64,000 nt of DNA from Talpa occidentalis (Eukaryota > Chordata > Mammalia > Eulipotyphla > Talpidae): assembly GCF_014898055.3 (NCBI RefSeq), contig NW_023603184.1, positions 120,022,615 to 120,086,614 on the forward strand, read 5' to 3'. The notes under the pieces were generated by a model that was not told where the DNA came from, did no database searches, and was given only the letters and a program-made list of their open reading frames with translations. Positions 13,169 through 25,968 of the stretch are shown here, one piece after another. The translations under genes were made by a program, and so were the position numbers. Numbering within the stretch: position 1 is the stretch's first letter; every line of letters starts with the position of its first letter.

Positions 13169-13926
13169 CAATACTATGAACAGAAAGATCTTTTTTCCCT
13201 CCCTAATTTCTTTCTTTTTTTTAAGGAAAAAAAAAAGGATTCTGGTATTGTCTCCAGCTGAAAGCTACACTGTCTTTACAATAAAATACATGTGTTAAAT
13301 TTTGAAAGAAATTCCCTTCATTACATGAAAAAGTTCCACTTTTGGGAATGTTTGATTTAATTAAGATTTTCTTTATGGCTGGTTGACAGATTTTGATTAT
13401 TGCTTTCAAATAAAGTAGATTTTATATTTTCCTACATGTGATATTCATCACCTATGAGTAACAAATACAGAATAACTAAATAGAGTTGGGGCACTTACAT
13501 TAATAATAATAGTAATTTTTCTAAGTCATTTGTTAGGAGAATATAATACTCTATATTCATCTAATTGATCTAACATCAGGGAATTCTGAACTAAAGAGAT
13601 ACCTTTAGTTCATAGCTTACATTGTAAGCTATTTTAATGAAATTCAACATTTAGAAAACACAAAACATTTTTCATGTCAGTTATCTAAATCCAGACATCT
13701 TTCCATCACTTCAAAAATATTAGTAAATGCTAAAAGCCACCTCTTTCCAAAATTAGACTATTGATCAAAGACAATATACAGTTTTAAAAAGAAAATACCA
13801 TATAACTTGCAGATGCTACATTTGATTAGAGTAGAAATGTAACCATAAACTCTTTATCAGCGAAAGTGTTTTGAATTGTTGAATTTCCCCAACCCACTGA
13901 AGAAAGAAAAACTCCCAGAATCTTGC
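13169..13926. other. intronic sequence, nothing recognised
   Basis: AT-rich sequence between MER20 and the CA repeat, with A- and T-runs. No gene was seen. Confidence 0.45.

Positions 13927-13955
<29 letters not shown>
13927..13955. repeat. (TG)n microsatellite, (CA)n in HECW2 sense
   Basis: About 14.5 uninterrupted TG units lie on the plus strand. On the HECW2 transcript they read as CA repeats starting 84 nt downstream of the exon's 5' splice site. Confidence 0.97.
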
Positions 13956-13957
<2 letters not shown>

Positions 13958-14007
13958 CCAGAAGAAAATACAGTATAATAAATTGTAGAGTCAAACTATA
14001 TGCTCTA

Positions 14008-14366
<359 letters not shown>

Positions 14367-14392
14367 CTGCAAGAGACAGACAAGCACAAAGC
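14367..14392 (-). other. splice acceptor of the HECW2 start-codon exon
   Basis: Read on the minus strand, a pyrimidine-rich stretch (TGCTTGTCTGTCTCTTGCAG) ends in CAG immediately before the exon. This is a strong acceptor with a continuous polypyrimidine tract. It was chosen because it is the only good acceptor between the upstream in-frame stop and the next AT-rich sequence. Confidence 0.8.
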
Positions 14393-14832
14393 ATTAGTGC
14401 TGCAATGCAAGGAATTAGGTTTACTTCCCAGACATAAAGACTTACATAGTGTTTATGAAAGCCAGATCATGCAATAATCTTCTGCTGTCAAAATAAACCC
14501 TATTGTTCTATTGTCAACTGTGATGTCAGAAACAACTTTTATAGCAGGAGGTCACATGATGGTAAAGCCCATCGCACACCTGTGGCAATGAACTTTACTG
14601 GGCACAGCTTCTGCCTAGCAATTAAGGAGAAAGGTATTTCTCTACCATCCCTTTTTGTCCAGCCTTTCCAATACATCACACCTTCAGAAATGACATTTTC
14701 TCCTTTACCCCCCACACATATTTATTTCCTGCTGCAATTAAATGTTAAAATTGCAAGACCAAAAATATTGACATGTTATGCACATTAATCACATTTAAAT
14801 ATACCAGATCATTTGCTCAAATTCCTTTGCAT

Positions 14833-16182
14833 AGAATGTAACTCTTTTTCAGAGCTTCTGTTCAGCAAAAAACACAGTAACCAGGCCTCTCCTGTGGCGC
14901 AGCAGTTGAGTGCTGGGCTGGAAGCTGCCCTCAGCCTCTGCAGCGCCAGTTCGATCCCCAGCCACTGGCAAGGGGCCCACATGGCGCGACAGACCTCTCC
15001 TGCCATACCCGCTGCTCCCCTCAGCAGTGTACTTCGTCAGCCTGCCTGTTCTGCTCCCTGCTCGCTCTGGCTCTGGTGAATTCTCTCACCCTCCCATGCT
15101 TCTGACTGTAGCCAGTGCTTGTATAAATAAATAAATAAATCTTAAAAAAAAAAAAGAGAGAGCGACAGTAACCAAAACAAAGAGACACCCCACCGACTGG
15201 GAGAAAAAAATTGCACACAACACTAATGATAAAGGACTGATCACAAAAATCTACAAAGAGCTGAAGAAACTCAACAAAAACAAAGTAAGTAATCCAGTCA
15301 AAAAATGGGCAGAAGAGCTAAAAAGGAACTTCTCCAAAGGGGAAATGCAAATGGCTAACAGGTATATGAAAAAATGTTCAGCATCACTTGTAATCAGGGA
15401 AATACAAATCAAAACTACAATGAGATACCATCTTACTCCAGTGAGAATGGCACATATTAAAAAAACTAGCAACAAATATTGGTGAGGATGTGGAGAAAAA
15501 GGAACTCTCCTGCACTGCTGGTGGGAGTGCAAACTGGTCCAACCACTATGGAAAGCTGTGTGGAGATTCCTCAACCTGCTCAACATGGAGCTTCCATATG
15601 ATCCAGCAATTCTACTCCTAGGTATTTACCCAAAGGACACAGAAACATTAATTCCAAAGGGCATCTGCACCCCCATGTTTATAGCAGCACTATTTACAAT
15701 AGGTAAGCTATAGAAACAACCCAAATGCCCAAAAATAGATGACTGGATCAAGAAGATGTGGTACATATACACCATGGAATATTACTCAGCAATCAAAAAG
15801 ATAAACTCATGCAATTTGCAGCAACATGCATGGATGGAGCTGGAAGGGATCATGCTCAGCGAAATAAGCCAGAAAGAAAAAGAAAAATACCAGATGGTTT
15901 CACTCATAGCAGGAGTTTAGAAAACCTAAATAAGGGACCAGGAAAAAGAATAACTATAATAAAGAAAAAATCAAAATCAACAAGCAACTATAAAACAGAG
16001 ACATACTACGGGGAGGAGGGCGGGTAGGGAGAGGAGGGGTTGGGGTCAAAATAAGGGGGGTGCAATTGTATGGGGAATATAAGCAAGATGAAAATGCATA
16101 CATTGTGCAAAAATGAAAAATGATGTAAAAAATATATAAAATTAAATAAATTTTTTTTAAAAAGAATGTAACTCTTTTTCAG
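14833..16182 (+). mobile_element. 5'-truncated L1 with perfect 20-bp target-site duplication, split by a SINE
   Basis: The element is bounded by AGAATGTAACTCTTTTTCAG at 14833-14852 and 16163-16182. The L1 body (14853-14883 and 15175-16162) encodes the C-terminal end of ORF2 (motifs such as [13 protein letters not shown], IDDWIKKMWYIYTMEYYSAI), interrupted by stops. The 3'UTR includes a G-rich tract near 16010-16046 and the element ends in an A-rich tail. It is one of the younger L1s here and is inactive because of truncation and stop codons. Confidence 0.93.
14884..15164 (+). mobile_element. tRNA-derived SINE, type I, nested in L1
   Basis: The SINE runs from GGCCTCTCCTGTGGCGCAGC to an (AAAT)n CTTA-run tail and is flanked by ACAGTAACCA at 14874-14883 and 15165-15174. 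Removing it and one duplication copy restores continuous L1 ORF2 sequence, so it is younger than the L1. Confidence 0.95.
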
Positions 16183-16399
16183 GAGCTTGCTCAATATACT
16201 GGCTTTCATATTTAAAACTGCAACATGCCAGCATTCCCCATTCTTTCTTTCTTGCTTTATCTTTCTCTACAGTAATTATTGTGATCGATGTACTACATAG
16301 CTCCACATAAGTATGTGGAGTTTATTCAGTTATCAAGTACTGTTTCCAGCAAGAATGTAAGCTTGGAAAAGGATAGTATCGCTGCTATAAATGGTGTTG

Positions 16400-17780
16400 T
16401 GAAACCAGACAGCCACATGCAAAAGAGTTAAACTGGACAATTCCCTCACACCATACACAAAAACCAACTCAAAATGGAATTAGAGACTTGAACATAAAAC
16501 CTGAAAATACAAAATACACAGAAAACTATATAGACAATAAGCTCTTTGACATTAGTTTTCGTGGTGACTCTTTCGTTGCAAAAGCAACAAAAGCAAAACG
16601 AAATAAATGGGACAACATAAAACTGAAAAATTTTTGTACACCAAAGGAAACTATCAACAAAATGAAATGGCAACCTATGGTATGGGGCAAATTATTTGAA
16701 AGTCATATATCTGATATGGGAGCTATTATCCATAACATAAAACAAACTCATAAAACTCAGTATCAAAAAAGCAATTAATTCAATTTAAAAATGGGCAGAA
16801 GAACTAAACTGACATTTGACCAAAGAAGATATACAATGGACAAAGGTGCTCAGCCTCTCACCAGTCATCAGGGAGATGAAAATCAAACCACAAATGAGAC
16901 ATCGCCTTACACCTGTTAGGATGGCTATCACCAAGAAGACAAAAAAAAACAAGTGTTGGTGAGGACTTGGAGGAAAGGGAATCCTTAGCACTGTTGGTAG
17001 GAATATAAATCGGTTATAAGTATTATGGAAAACATTATGGAGATGTCTCAAAATATTAAAAACAGAAATTTCATATGACCCGCAATCCCATTTCTGAGTA
17101 TATATCCAATGAATACAAAAACAGGCACTAAAGAGCTATGCTTTGCTTGTTCATTGCAGCGTTATTCACCATAATCAAGATATGGAAACAACCTAAGTGT
17201 CCATCAGCAGATAAATGGATAAAGAAGACACAAACACACACAGTATTATTCAGTCATAAGAAAGAAAGAAATCTTGATATTTGTGAGAACATAGATAGAC
17301 TTTGATGGCATTATGCTAATGAAGTAAGCCAGACAGACAAACACTGCATGAGTCATTTATATGTGTAATTTTTTAAAAGTGAAGCTTTTACAAATAGAGA
17401 GTTAAAGAGTGGTTGCCAGGGGCAGGGATTGTGGGAAAAGATTAATAAAAGGTTACAAACTTTCAGCTATAAAATGAATTAGGTCTGAGGATTTAATGTA
17501 TAACAAGAGAAAACTTGTTCCTTTGATAATACTTTATTATAAAATTTAAATTTGCTGAGAGTAGAACTTAAATGTTTTTACCAACATATATGTGTGTGTT
17601 TAAATTTTAATTGCAATAGGAAAATACATATATACACACATATGTAATATATGTGTATATATGGCATATGTATAATATATATTTGTATTCTAATATATAT
17701 ATATAGGATGTGTTAATAGCTTAGAATTTTATTTGTCAATTATACTGCAATAAGGCTGAAAATAAAAAAGAAAGCGAAGA
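16400..17780 (+). mobile_element. old L1 3' end (L1MA/MB-like), ORF2 C-terminus and 3'UTR
   Basis: ORF2-like sequence (GGGACAACATAAAACTGAAA, ATGGGCAGAAGAACTAAACT, TATGGAAACAACCTAAGTGTCC) runs into a 3'UTR with GTGGTTGCCAGGGGCAGGG and a TCAATTATACTGCAATAAGG-like end. Many frameshifts and stops. A TA/CA-rich expansion lies at about 17590-17705. Confidence 0.8.
17590..17705. repeat. TA/TG-rich low-complexity tract
   Basis: Alternating ATATAT, TGTGTG and CACACA blocks lie inside the 3' part of the old L1. Confidence 0.8.
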
Positions 17781-17789
17781 CTTTCATCT

Positions 17790-18780
17790 TTTTTGGCTGC
17801 TATTTTATTCCCATTGTTTAGAAAAGTGCCTAATACACAAGCAGTATTGATAAATATTTGTTAAAGGAACAGCAAAATGGTCAGTGAGCATTTTTCCCCT
17901 AGATACTCCTTGAGCTCCTAGGAGCATGACTTACTGCTTGACTCCCTTTTTGGGCCTGCTCCTTACCATCCCTGATTTTCTGGCTGGTCAATACTATTTA
18001 TATCATCTAGACCCATGATACACTAGTCCTCTGACCGCCACTTGGTCACCAACAAAAGGAATAGGCACTTTCTTTTGAAACTTAGATACAATCCCCTCTC
18101 TCTTGGTTCACTGGAAGTCTGATCCTAATTTTTCCACATCCTCATTTACTCAAAGTATAGTCCCAAAACTTTAAAAAAAAAAAAAAAGTGTTGGCACTAA
18201 GAAATTCAAGTCCAAGCCTTGACTCCATAACTCTGAGAAAAGTTATTCTCTGGAACAAGTCAGAGACAAAAGCTGAAGCCTGACTCCCTTACCAGTATTG
18301 GGTTTCATTCACTAGTTCATTCATTCATTCAACAAATTTCATTGAGTCTTCCATGTGAAAGACATTAGTGATACTGAAGAACAAAAGACAAAATCCCTAC
18401 ACAAAAGAGCAAAGAACAAACTCCCTGTTAAGTGAAATTTGCATTCTAGCAAGGACAACAACACAAAAGATAGGTCAAAAACGAATAAATAATATACTAA
18501 TTTAGTGCTAGCTTTCTGAGCCTAGCAAAAATACATGAAGTATCTACCACTATATCTCTAATACACAGCTGCAAATTATGCTAAACACCAAAAAGAATAA
18601 GTTTTTCTTTCAAATTCTAGTATTCTTTCCCTAAAGCATGTAGCATGGCTCTTCCTTTCTAGGAATTTTGACTTTTGGAGAACAACAAATATTCATATAT
18701 GAAAGAAACCAATCTGGTATCAATGACACTTAATGTATACGCACAGTTTGTCCTGACATGTATGTGATGGAGATAGTAAA
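17790..18780. other. intronic sequence with a possible L2 remnant
   Basis: CATTCATTCATTCAACAAAT near 18315 followed by an L2-like stretch to about 18430 is suggestive. Nothing else was recognised. Confidence 0.35.
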
Positions 18781-18784
18781 TGGT

Positions 18785-18955
18785 GGTAAGGCATCAGGAA
18801 GTGATAGTAACATATTTATAAAGTTTTACATTTTCTAAAGAACGTTCACATCTATAATCCCAAATGAGACCTCAAAATTTTTTAGATGAAATTAGAGAGT
18901 AATCAACATTATCTCTATTTTCACATGAGGAAACTGACATCTATGAGCCAAAGGT
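18785..18955 (+). repeat. MIR-like fragment
   Basis: It has the order of the MIR core and its 3' flank, including ATCTCTATTTTCACATGAGG and AAACTGACATCTATGAGCC. Confidence 0.45.
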
Positions 18956-19019
18956 TGGTTTAAGAAAATAGAAAACACGTTGAATAGGAGGACATATATT
19001 TGAGGTAAGTATTCAAGGA

Positions 19020-19290
19020 CTGAAAAAGAAGGAAGAGCATTCTAACTGGAAACATGGAAATGGGGAAGCTGCAAATGAATAGGGTGGGGGGGTGGGAAGA
19101 AGAATGAAAAAAATTAAAAAGCCAGAAGCACTGCAGACACTGGGAAAATGATGGGGATCCTGCAGAAGGAATCAAGCAGAAGCCCCAGGAGCAGGGTGGG
19201 ACATAATACTGCCTGTGACACAAAGATAGTGCAGGCCTTTGGGTTAGACCTAGACAATGTCACAGAGCTGGCCAGTGGCCAAATCAAATT
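19020..19290 (-). repeat. L2-like fragment
   Basis: GGAAGAGCATTCTAACTGGA and the following region resemble the reverse complement of the L2 3' region. Diverged. Confidence 0.4.
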
Positions 19291-19376
19291 GGAGAGGGGG
19301 AGAGAGAGAGAGAGAGAGAGAGAGAAGGAGGAGGAGGAAACAAGAGGAGAGACACAGAAAGAAGAGGGAAGGGAGC
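19290..19376. repeat. (GA)n microsatellite in a polypurine tract
   Basis: About 13 GA units (near 19300-19325) sit within nearly 90 bases that are almost entirely purine on the plus strand. Confidence 0.95.
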
Positions 19377-19836
19377 GAGTGTCTTGAAAAGTCCACAAAA
19401 AGGACACTGAGGAAAAGTACCAAGCATTGCAGCAAAAGAATAAGAATGTGAAAACTAGGAGGACATGGGTGTCCTTAGGGAAACTAATTTCTATGGAATG
19501 GCAACTGATAAAATCCTGATGAGATTTGAGGAAAGAGAGTAAAAAATTAAAGAGTGCAGACTCTTTGAAAGTGAGGACAGTAAAGACAAGAGCAAGTAGT
19601 AGAGAGAGGCTGGAGTTGATTAAGGCAGGGTTGGGTTATTCTGAGTTTTATTCAATTTTGTTTTGTTTTTTAGGAGAGAGACTTAGCTTAGGGTTTAAAG
19701 GCTTCATTCAGATGTTTTACTTTAAATAACTTAGATCACCTGAAAAGAAAGAAAATCAGAATGCTTGGATTATAATGAGGGAACTGTCAGACCAACTTTC
19801 GAAAACTTCAATTTTCCCTTATAGAAAAAGTAATGA

Positions 19837-20146
19837 GGGCCTCCCCAGTGGCGCAGTGGTTGAGCGCTGGGTTGCGAAGCTGCCCGCAGCCTCTGCAGCA
19901 CCGGTTCGATCCCTGGCTGCTCCCCGGCCGCCGGGTGAGGATCCCACATGGCGCACAGACCTCACCTGCCGTCCACTGCTCCCCTCAGCAGTGTACTTCA
20001 TCACTCTGCCTGCTCTCCTCTCCTCTCTGGCTCTGGTGAATTCTCTCACCCTCCCGTGCCTCTGACTGTACCCAGTGCTTGTATAAATAAATAAATAAAT
20101 CTTAAAAAAAAAATATGCATTTGTTTTGTTTTTTAAAAAAAAAAAA
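19837..20146 (+). mobile_element. tRNA-derived SINE, type I, with compound tail
   Basis: Flanked by a perfect 14-bp duplication AGAAAAAGTAATGA (19823-19836, 20147-20160). After the usual (AAAT)n CTTA10 tail the element carries an extra TATGCATTTGTTTTGTTTTT block and a second A-run before the duplication. Confidence 0.95.
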
Positions 20147-20160
20147 AGAAAAAGTAATGA

Positions 20161-21011
20161 ATATTTTAGAGTGCATGGTTCCATACTAAGTAAGATCAAA
20201 CACAAGGCAAAAAAGAATTCACAAAGTTTTTCATAAAATGAAAAGGCCAAATCACTCTGTATTACAGTTGAAATTTTAGTATATAACTACTTTATAAGAT
20301 GCAATGCTCTCATAGGGGTAAATTTAATGCCATTCAAATAACAAGAATGGATGTTTTACATTTTTTTCCTTACTGATATCTAGGAATTCTTGATTTGCTT
20401 CTTGGTTTTATACCTAAGACTTCTATAATAAAACAATTTTCTTTTCCAGAATGTCATATGCTCTTCTGAAAAGCCTTAGGAGATAAAGTAGATTGTATGG
20501 GGAACCGATAATTACCCACCATATTAAACAGAAAGCTGCTCCTTTAAATCTCTTTAAATAATCCCTCCACAGCAAACCTCCACTGTGGCTGTAGGTCCTA
20601 TTCTCAATAGACACAATTTAACATGATGTAGCACTCCTTAAAAAAAAAAAACCCTCCCTCTTCTAATTATGATTAGGTATGCACTATGCTGCTCTCTCAG
20701 ACAACAGACATCAGCTTAACAACAACTGAAAACAAAATCTCTTCTTTGCAGGGTCAAGAGAAATATAATTACTAAGCAAGTTGCAAAAGGCCTTAGTATA
20801 CAACTTCATTTCCAAAAACAGTTGCTGTTATTTAAAATATTCTTACCAAGGAATCCAAAGGTGAATGTCCATTTATTAAGCCTTACCTGAGGACAGGTAC
20901 TGAAAACAATAATTATCAGATTTTTTTTACAAACTAGAAATGCACCTTAGCATTTTAATTTCCTAGACTGGATACTGGTAAATAAAACCTGTAACAACAA
21001 CTAAACTTCCT

Positions 21012-21013
<2 letters not shown>
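20161..21013. other. intronic sequence, nothing recognised
   Basis: AT-rich with A-runs. No gene or clear repeat was seen. Confidence 0.45.

Positions 21014-21047
<34 letters not shown>
21014..21047. repeat. (AC)n microsatellite
   Basis: Seventeen uninterrupted AC units. Confidence 0.97.
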
Positions 21048-21049
<2 letters not shown>

Positions 21050-21910
21050 CTGTTCAACTGTATTATGCTTCAAATGATGTATGTTTTACTATAAAAATGA
21101 GAAAAGGGGGAAAACTATATTTATAATCAAAAGACACTAAAGAAAACATCATAAGCTTGCACTCATGAGACACCTAGGAAAAGAAAGCAGAGAGCCCACC
21201 AATCCTGCAAGGTCAACTGGCATCTGAGATGAAGAAAGTCATCACCAAGTTGTCAACTACAGATCCCTCCCCAGTGGATTCCCACTGTATCTGCAGCTAA
21301 GAGAAGGCATTCATAGAGACATAACTCAGGGTTTATCATACATAATGAAAACCCTATGCTTGGATTCACAGCAAGAGACTGTTAGCAAAATGCTGAAGGC
21401 AAAAATTCCTCCTATACTACTTGTCAGCTATTGCCTCAGACCCCAGGACACTGGACAGAGCACCTGGGGTGACAGAAGCTGGCCTTTACTTCCTATTGCC
21501 AGGTGAGACAGCATCTAAAAAATGCAATTTATTCTCTAGGCTACTGCCCATTAGATAAAACCTTTCCTCCCCAACTTTACAAAATAATATTTTATGATCC
21601 ACAACATAAAAATAGCCAATCTGTCAATTTGGAAAATTTTACACAAAAAGAATCTTAAATTCCAAAGTTCAACAGCGACAGGAACTGAGCTCAACAGTGC
21701 TATCTGTTGATTTAGCTTAAAATCACTGACTACACAACTAGATAAATAAGAGATAATTAATATTTAACTCCTTTTAGCTCTTTAAACTCAATAAGGTTTT
21801 AAATTCAATTATTTAATTAGACTTCACTACGCATAAATAATTCACAAGAGAAAACATTTAAATCACCAAAATTAAAGTAAGATAAGATGTAATGTTTTAT
21901 CCACTAAAGA
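21048..21910. other. intronic sequence, nothing recognised
   Basis: Unique-looking sequence; no gene or repeat identified. Confidence 0.45.
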
Positions 21911-22008
21911 GAGTGAATCCTCTCCTTCCCCCTCCACACACACACCTCTGGCCTGCATCCCAGGACTTGTATGCATAAATAAACAAATCTTTTTTTTTTT
22001 TTTAAAAA
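21911..22008 (+). mobile_element. tRNA-derived SINE, type II, 3' fragment
   Basis: Only the SINE 3' third is present, from GTGAATCCTCTCC through CACCTCTGGCCTGCATCCCA to CTTGTATGCATAAATAAAC and a T/A-run. The head is missing. Confidence 0.8.
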
Positions 22009-22044
22009 GGAACAACTTTTAAAAATAATAGTCCTTAGAAATGA

Positions 22045-22320
22045 AGGGCCTCCCTGGTGGCAAGGAGTTAAGCACAGCACTGTGAAGCTATCCACAGCTT
22101 CTGCAACACAAGCTCCATCCCTGGCCAGGGAGGTGACCCACATGGTGCAGCAGACTTCTCCTGTCTTACCCGCTGCTCCCCTAAGCAGTGTATTTCAGTC
22201 AGTCTGCCCATTCTGTTCCCCGCTCTGTCTCTGGTGAATCCCCTCACCCTCTCCCATACATCTGGTCTGTACCTCAGTTGTATGCATAAATAAATAAATC
22301 TTTTTTTTAAAAAAAAAGCA
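22045..22320 (+). mobile_element. tRNA-derived SINE, type II, full length
   Basis: It runs from GGGCCTCCCTGGTGGCAAGG to an A-rich tail, between AGAAATGA copies at 22037-22044 and 22321-22328. Confidence 0.92.
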
Positions 22321-22328
22321 AGAAATGA

Positions 22329-24180
22329 TGGTGCAATGAGGCAGGAATGCATATACTGCTGAAAGGAGAGTGTACCAAGCATGCCAGTGCCTAGTCATAC
22401 TCATACCCTTTGACTCTGTGATCAGTTTCTAGGGTTCTAGACTAAAGAAAGAAGTAGAGACACTGGCAAAGACTGATGAAAAAGATTCCTAACAGTGAAG
22501 AGGTTCATTATGGTATGTCTCATTAGAGAATATGATGCAGTTATTAAAAGCATATTTTAACATTTTGACATGGGAACTTGTTCACCATGATATAATATGA
22601 AGTACAGTCAAATGCCATTACATACATGATATAATTAAATTGTGTTAATAAATACAGAAAAATGATACTTTTTCAGTAGTTACAAATAGTGGCATTATGA
22701 ATGACTTTTTCCTTCTGATGCTTTTTGTTTTTGAAGTTTTCTACAAATAGCACATATAATTACAAAAATGTTATTCAAAATATATACCTTTACTATGAAA
22801 GGATGTTTCCAACTACTTATTACAATAGTTGTCCCTGAGGACATATTAGTTTCTTGCAAGGAACAGAAATTCCCCTCTGATATAAAACAAAAAGGAATCT
22901 CATTGGAAAAATACAGGATAGCTCATAAAATAAAAAGAGGAAGAAAGAGACTGAGTGAAATATGCTCTTGGGTAACAGTAGCCACCAGCATCACTCCGCC
23001 TAGACACTTGCCTCTCTCCATCACATTGTGCAGGAAAAGTCTCGGAGACAGAATGCTTTGAGCTATGCAGGGGGGAAAAAGACATCTGCAAGAGCAATTC
23101 CACCAAAACTGAAGGCAGAGAGGAGAGAAAAGTTTCCTGAAAAAGAAGTGAGTTGTTACTAGAAGAGGAAAAGGGTGGGGGGTGGGGAGGAACCACTAAC
23201 AAAACAGCACAAAATGACAGGCTCTTAAATACTTAATGGAAAAGCAAAGGCAACATTCTTTACTCATTTATCTCAATAGTGCAGGATAGATTCTGATGAG
23301 TCCTTTACGGGAATGATGTTCATTGGTATAGATATCAAATTTTTAAAACATTGATTCACACTTTTTAATGCTATTAAATTAAGAGGAAATCTTCATTTCA
23401 AAAATAATTTTTACATGCCATGCCAGATTTGGGAAACTAAAACCCAAAACATGATATATTTTCAATACATTTTAAAATTCTAAGCCATTTTTCAATAAAC
23501 ACACATGGTGTTCTGCTATATTTATGCAAGTTTTCAAAAAATAAAAACCCTTGCTCTAATATTAAGCACTGTTGGTGGCTTGCTTATTTATTAACAAATA
23601 TCGATGGTTTATATGGGAGAAGTAGAATAAATTCATTTTAGAGTTGTGTTTTTTGAAAGACATTAAACTTTTTCTCCCTATATACTTATCCCAAAATATT
23701 AGCTGCAGCGAAAGCAGATACTTGTCAACTGTTGGTAGAGGAAATTCAGATATTTAAGAATTTTGTATTATTTCATGATTGTTGGAGTACTTTTATGTGG
23801 GAAAGTCTTTTTGGTTGCTGATTGTCAAAATCGTCTCGAGAAGACAGTCAACTATATCCAAATAAAATTACCATACAACAGCAGAGGCCATAACTATAAA
23901 AACTAGTAATTATACTATATACTGTATAATCCACAGCACCCATTTTTTAAACCTTAATGCTTCTTTCTTTCCATTCCTACTGTCACAACAGTACTAAGTC
24001 AAGTTCACATCACATCATATCTAGACCATCACTTCTTAACAGGATGCTCTGACCCTTGTATTTCCCCCCAGAAAATCCATCTACTCTCTGCACTACTTAT
24101 TCAATAAATGAACTCTGAATCAAGTAAATAGCACAATTAAAGGCCCATGATGGAAGCAAACAAAGGCGGCAAATCTGGGG
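22329..24180. other. intronic sequence, nothing recognised
   Basis: AT-rich. No open frame with recognisable homology. Confidence 0.45.
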
Positions 24181-24184
24181 TCAA

Positions 24185-24390
24185 GATTAGGTAGGGTGAA
24201 CAGAACAGGCCTCTCACAGATAGTGACGTTTAAACTGGTTAGACTGGAAGATGGCTGCTGCACAGTCCAGTGAGAGATGAGGATGGCATGGATTTGAGTT
24301 ATGACTCTGGGTACCAGAAAGGAGGACAGAGGCATTTTTAAATGGAATTCTAAATATTTCCTTAAATAAACCCATAGTTCCATTCAGAAT
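24185..24390 (-). repeat. L2-like fragment
   Basis: GGTTAGACTGGAAGATGGC and CAGTGAGAGATGAGGATGGC match the reverse complement of an L2 region by eye. Diverged. Confidence 0.4.
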
Positions 24391-25089
24391 TTCTTCATGC
24401 AAACTATTGTGTTAATGGGAAAAATGTTTAGCATGTTCATGGCACCCATGGCATTCTCTCCATCTTCATCTACCCCACAACCAAGACCTAAGGTCTCTTC
24501 ATGGAAAACACTCATGCAGAAGACAACATTCCTACTACTGAATTTCAGCAGCCTTTTTACATTGTTCTTATCACCTGTGCTTCAAAGTGTCTCATAATCT
24601 AATTGTGAAGATTTGACTTCTGCCAGACTATAGACTCTTTGAGAAAAATTACTGTTATGCTCTCCACAAAATGTAAGTGTTAATAAATATTTTTCAAATG
24701 AATGAATGGAGGGAGTTAATTGCTATTAATGATAAGAATATGAAAGGAGAAAACCAGCAATATGAATACATGTTGAATTTTTTAGAATTAGCCACAAAAA
24801 GCCATCCAAAAAAGGATTTATTGAATAAAGTACCTACTTTGTGCTGAAAAGTATAACAAAAGGTCCATGCTGTAATATAGAAAGAGATGAAACTGAACCT
24901 TCATGAAAGAAACAGTGAACAGTTGCTTTCTATCCCCAAGGTATAAGAAGTCAGTCACTTCAGGGAATGGCTAGCCATAGTTGGGGTATTTAGGAAAAGT
25001 CTAATGAGAAAAATTGAGCTGAACATTGAAAGATATGAAGAGATCCTGGAAATATGGCCTAAATTTTGGACCAAAGAATCAATTAAAAG

Positions 25090-25590
25090 ACTCCATTTTA
25101 CTCAGAGTAATAGCACAAACCCTTTACAATGATCTATGAGGCCCACATGATCTGGTCCCTAGTCCTCTCTGACCTCAATCACATGCTCTTTTAAACATGC
25201 TATTTGCTCTTCCCCAGAAGATCTTCTCCTCAATACCCACATGGCTCACTCTATTATCTCTTCACATTTTTACCAACTGTCACTCTCTTGATGAGACCTT
25301 CCTGGACAATCCTAAGTAAAATATCAACTTTCCAACACCACTTATTTCCTTTCCCTGTTTTATTTTTCCTCCACAGCACTTTTCACATCCTATTATATAG
25401 TATAACATATTAATGTATCTGTATGCTCTAGTATCTATAATCTCTCCCTACTAATGCATGCTTCATGAAGAGTTGGAAATGATAGACAGGTATCACCTCT
25501 AAGTTGTAACTTAATTTTGATGATTTTTTTTCTTCAGAGCACCTAGAACAATGTCCCAGTGAATCAAATGATCAATTATTGTTTTTCAAC
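25090..25590 (+). repeat. L2 3' end
   Basis: It follows L2 in order: CCCACATGATCTGGTCCCTAG, CTCTGACCTCAATCACATGC, TTGCTCTTCCCCAGAAGATC, GATGAGACCTTCCTGGACAA, TTTTTCCTCCACAGCACTTT, and AGCACCTAGAACAATGTCCC. Confidence 0.75.
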
Positions 25591-25968
25591 TTTACCAGAG
25601 ACAGAGAGATTTCCAACTGAAGCAATTTCACTGGTACAATACAATGGTTGTGGATAGATGGGGCACACATTCAGGTCAAATGTCAAAGTCTGAGAATACT
25701 CTTTAAAGCTTACCATTATTACAGAGGATTTTTAAAAGTACACTAAAGCAGAAAAATGGATAAGGGATGGAATCAAACACTAGGGAATGATTATGTTAGG
25801 GAGGAGAGTGATACATAGTCAAAAACACAGGATGCTAAACAGTAATTCTCCAACACCTTCTACATGAGAGGTACTGTTCTAGGTCCACTTCCAACAAATG
25901 AAACAGACTCTATTTCAAGGAACTTATAATTTAAGACTAGCAAAAGAATGGATTTAAAATAAAAATTA

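Noticed and set aside
14884..15164. Possible tRNA gene suggested by A and B box-like sequences
   Set aside because: The boxes belong to a repeated 280-bp SINE with A-tail and target duplication; no tRNA cloverleaf is kept.
15758..16027. Plus-strand open frame beginning MVHIHHGILLS
   Set aside because: It is L1 ORF2 tail and 3'UTR read in a shifted frame.
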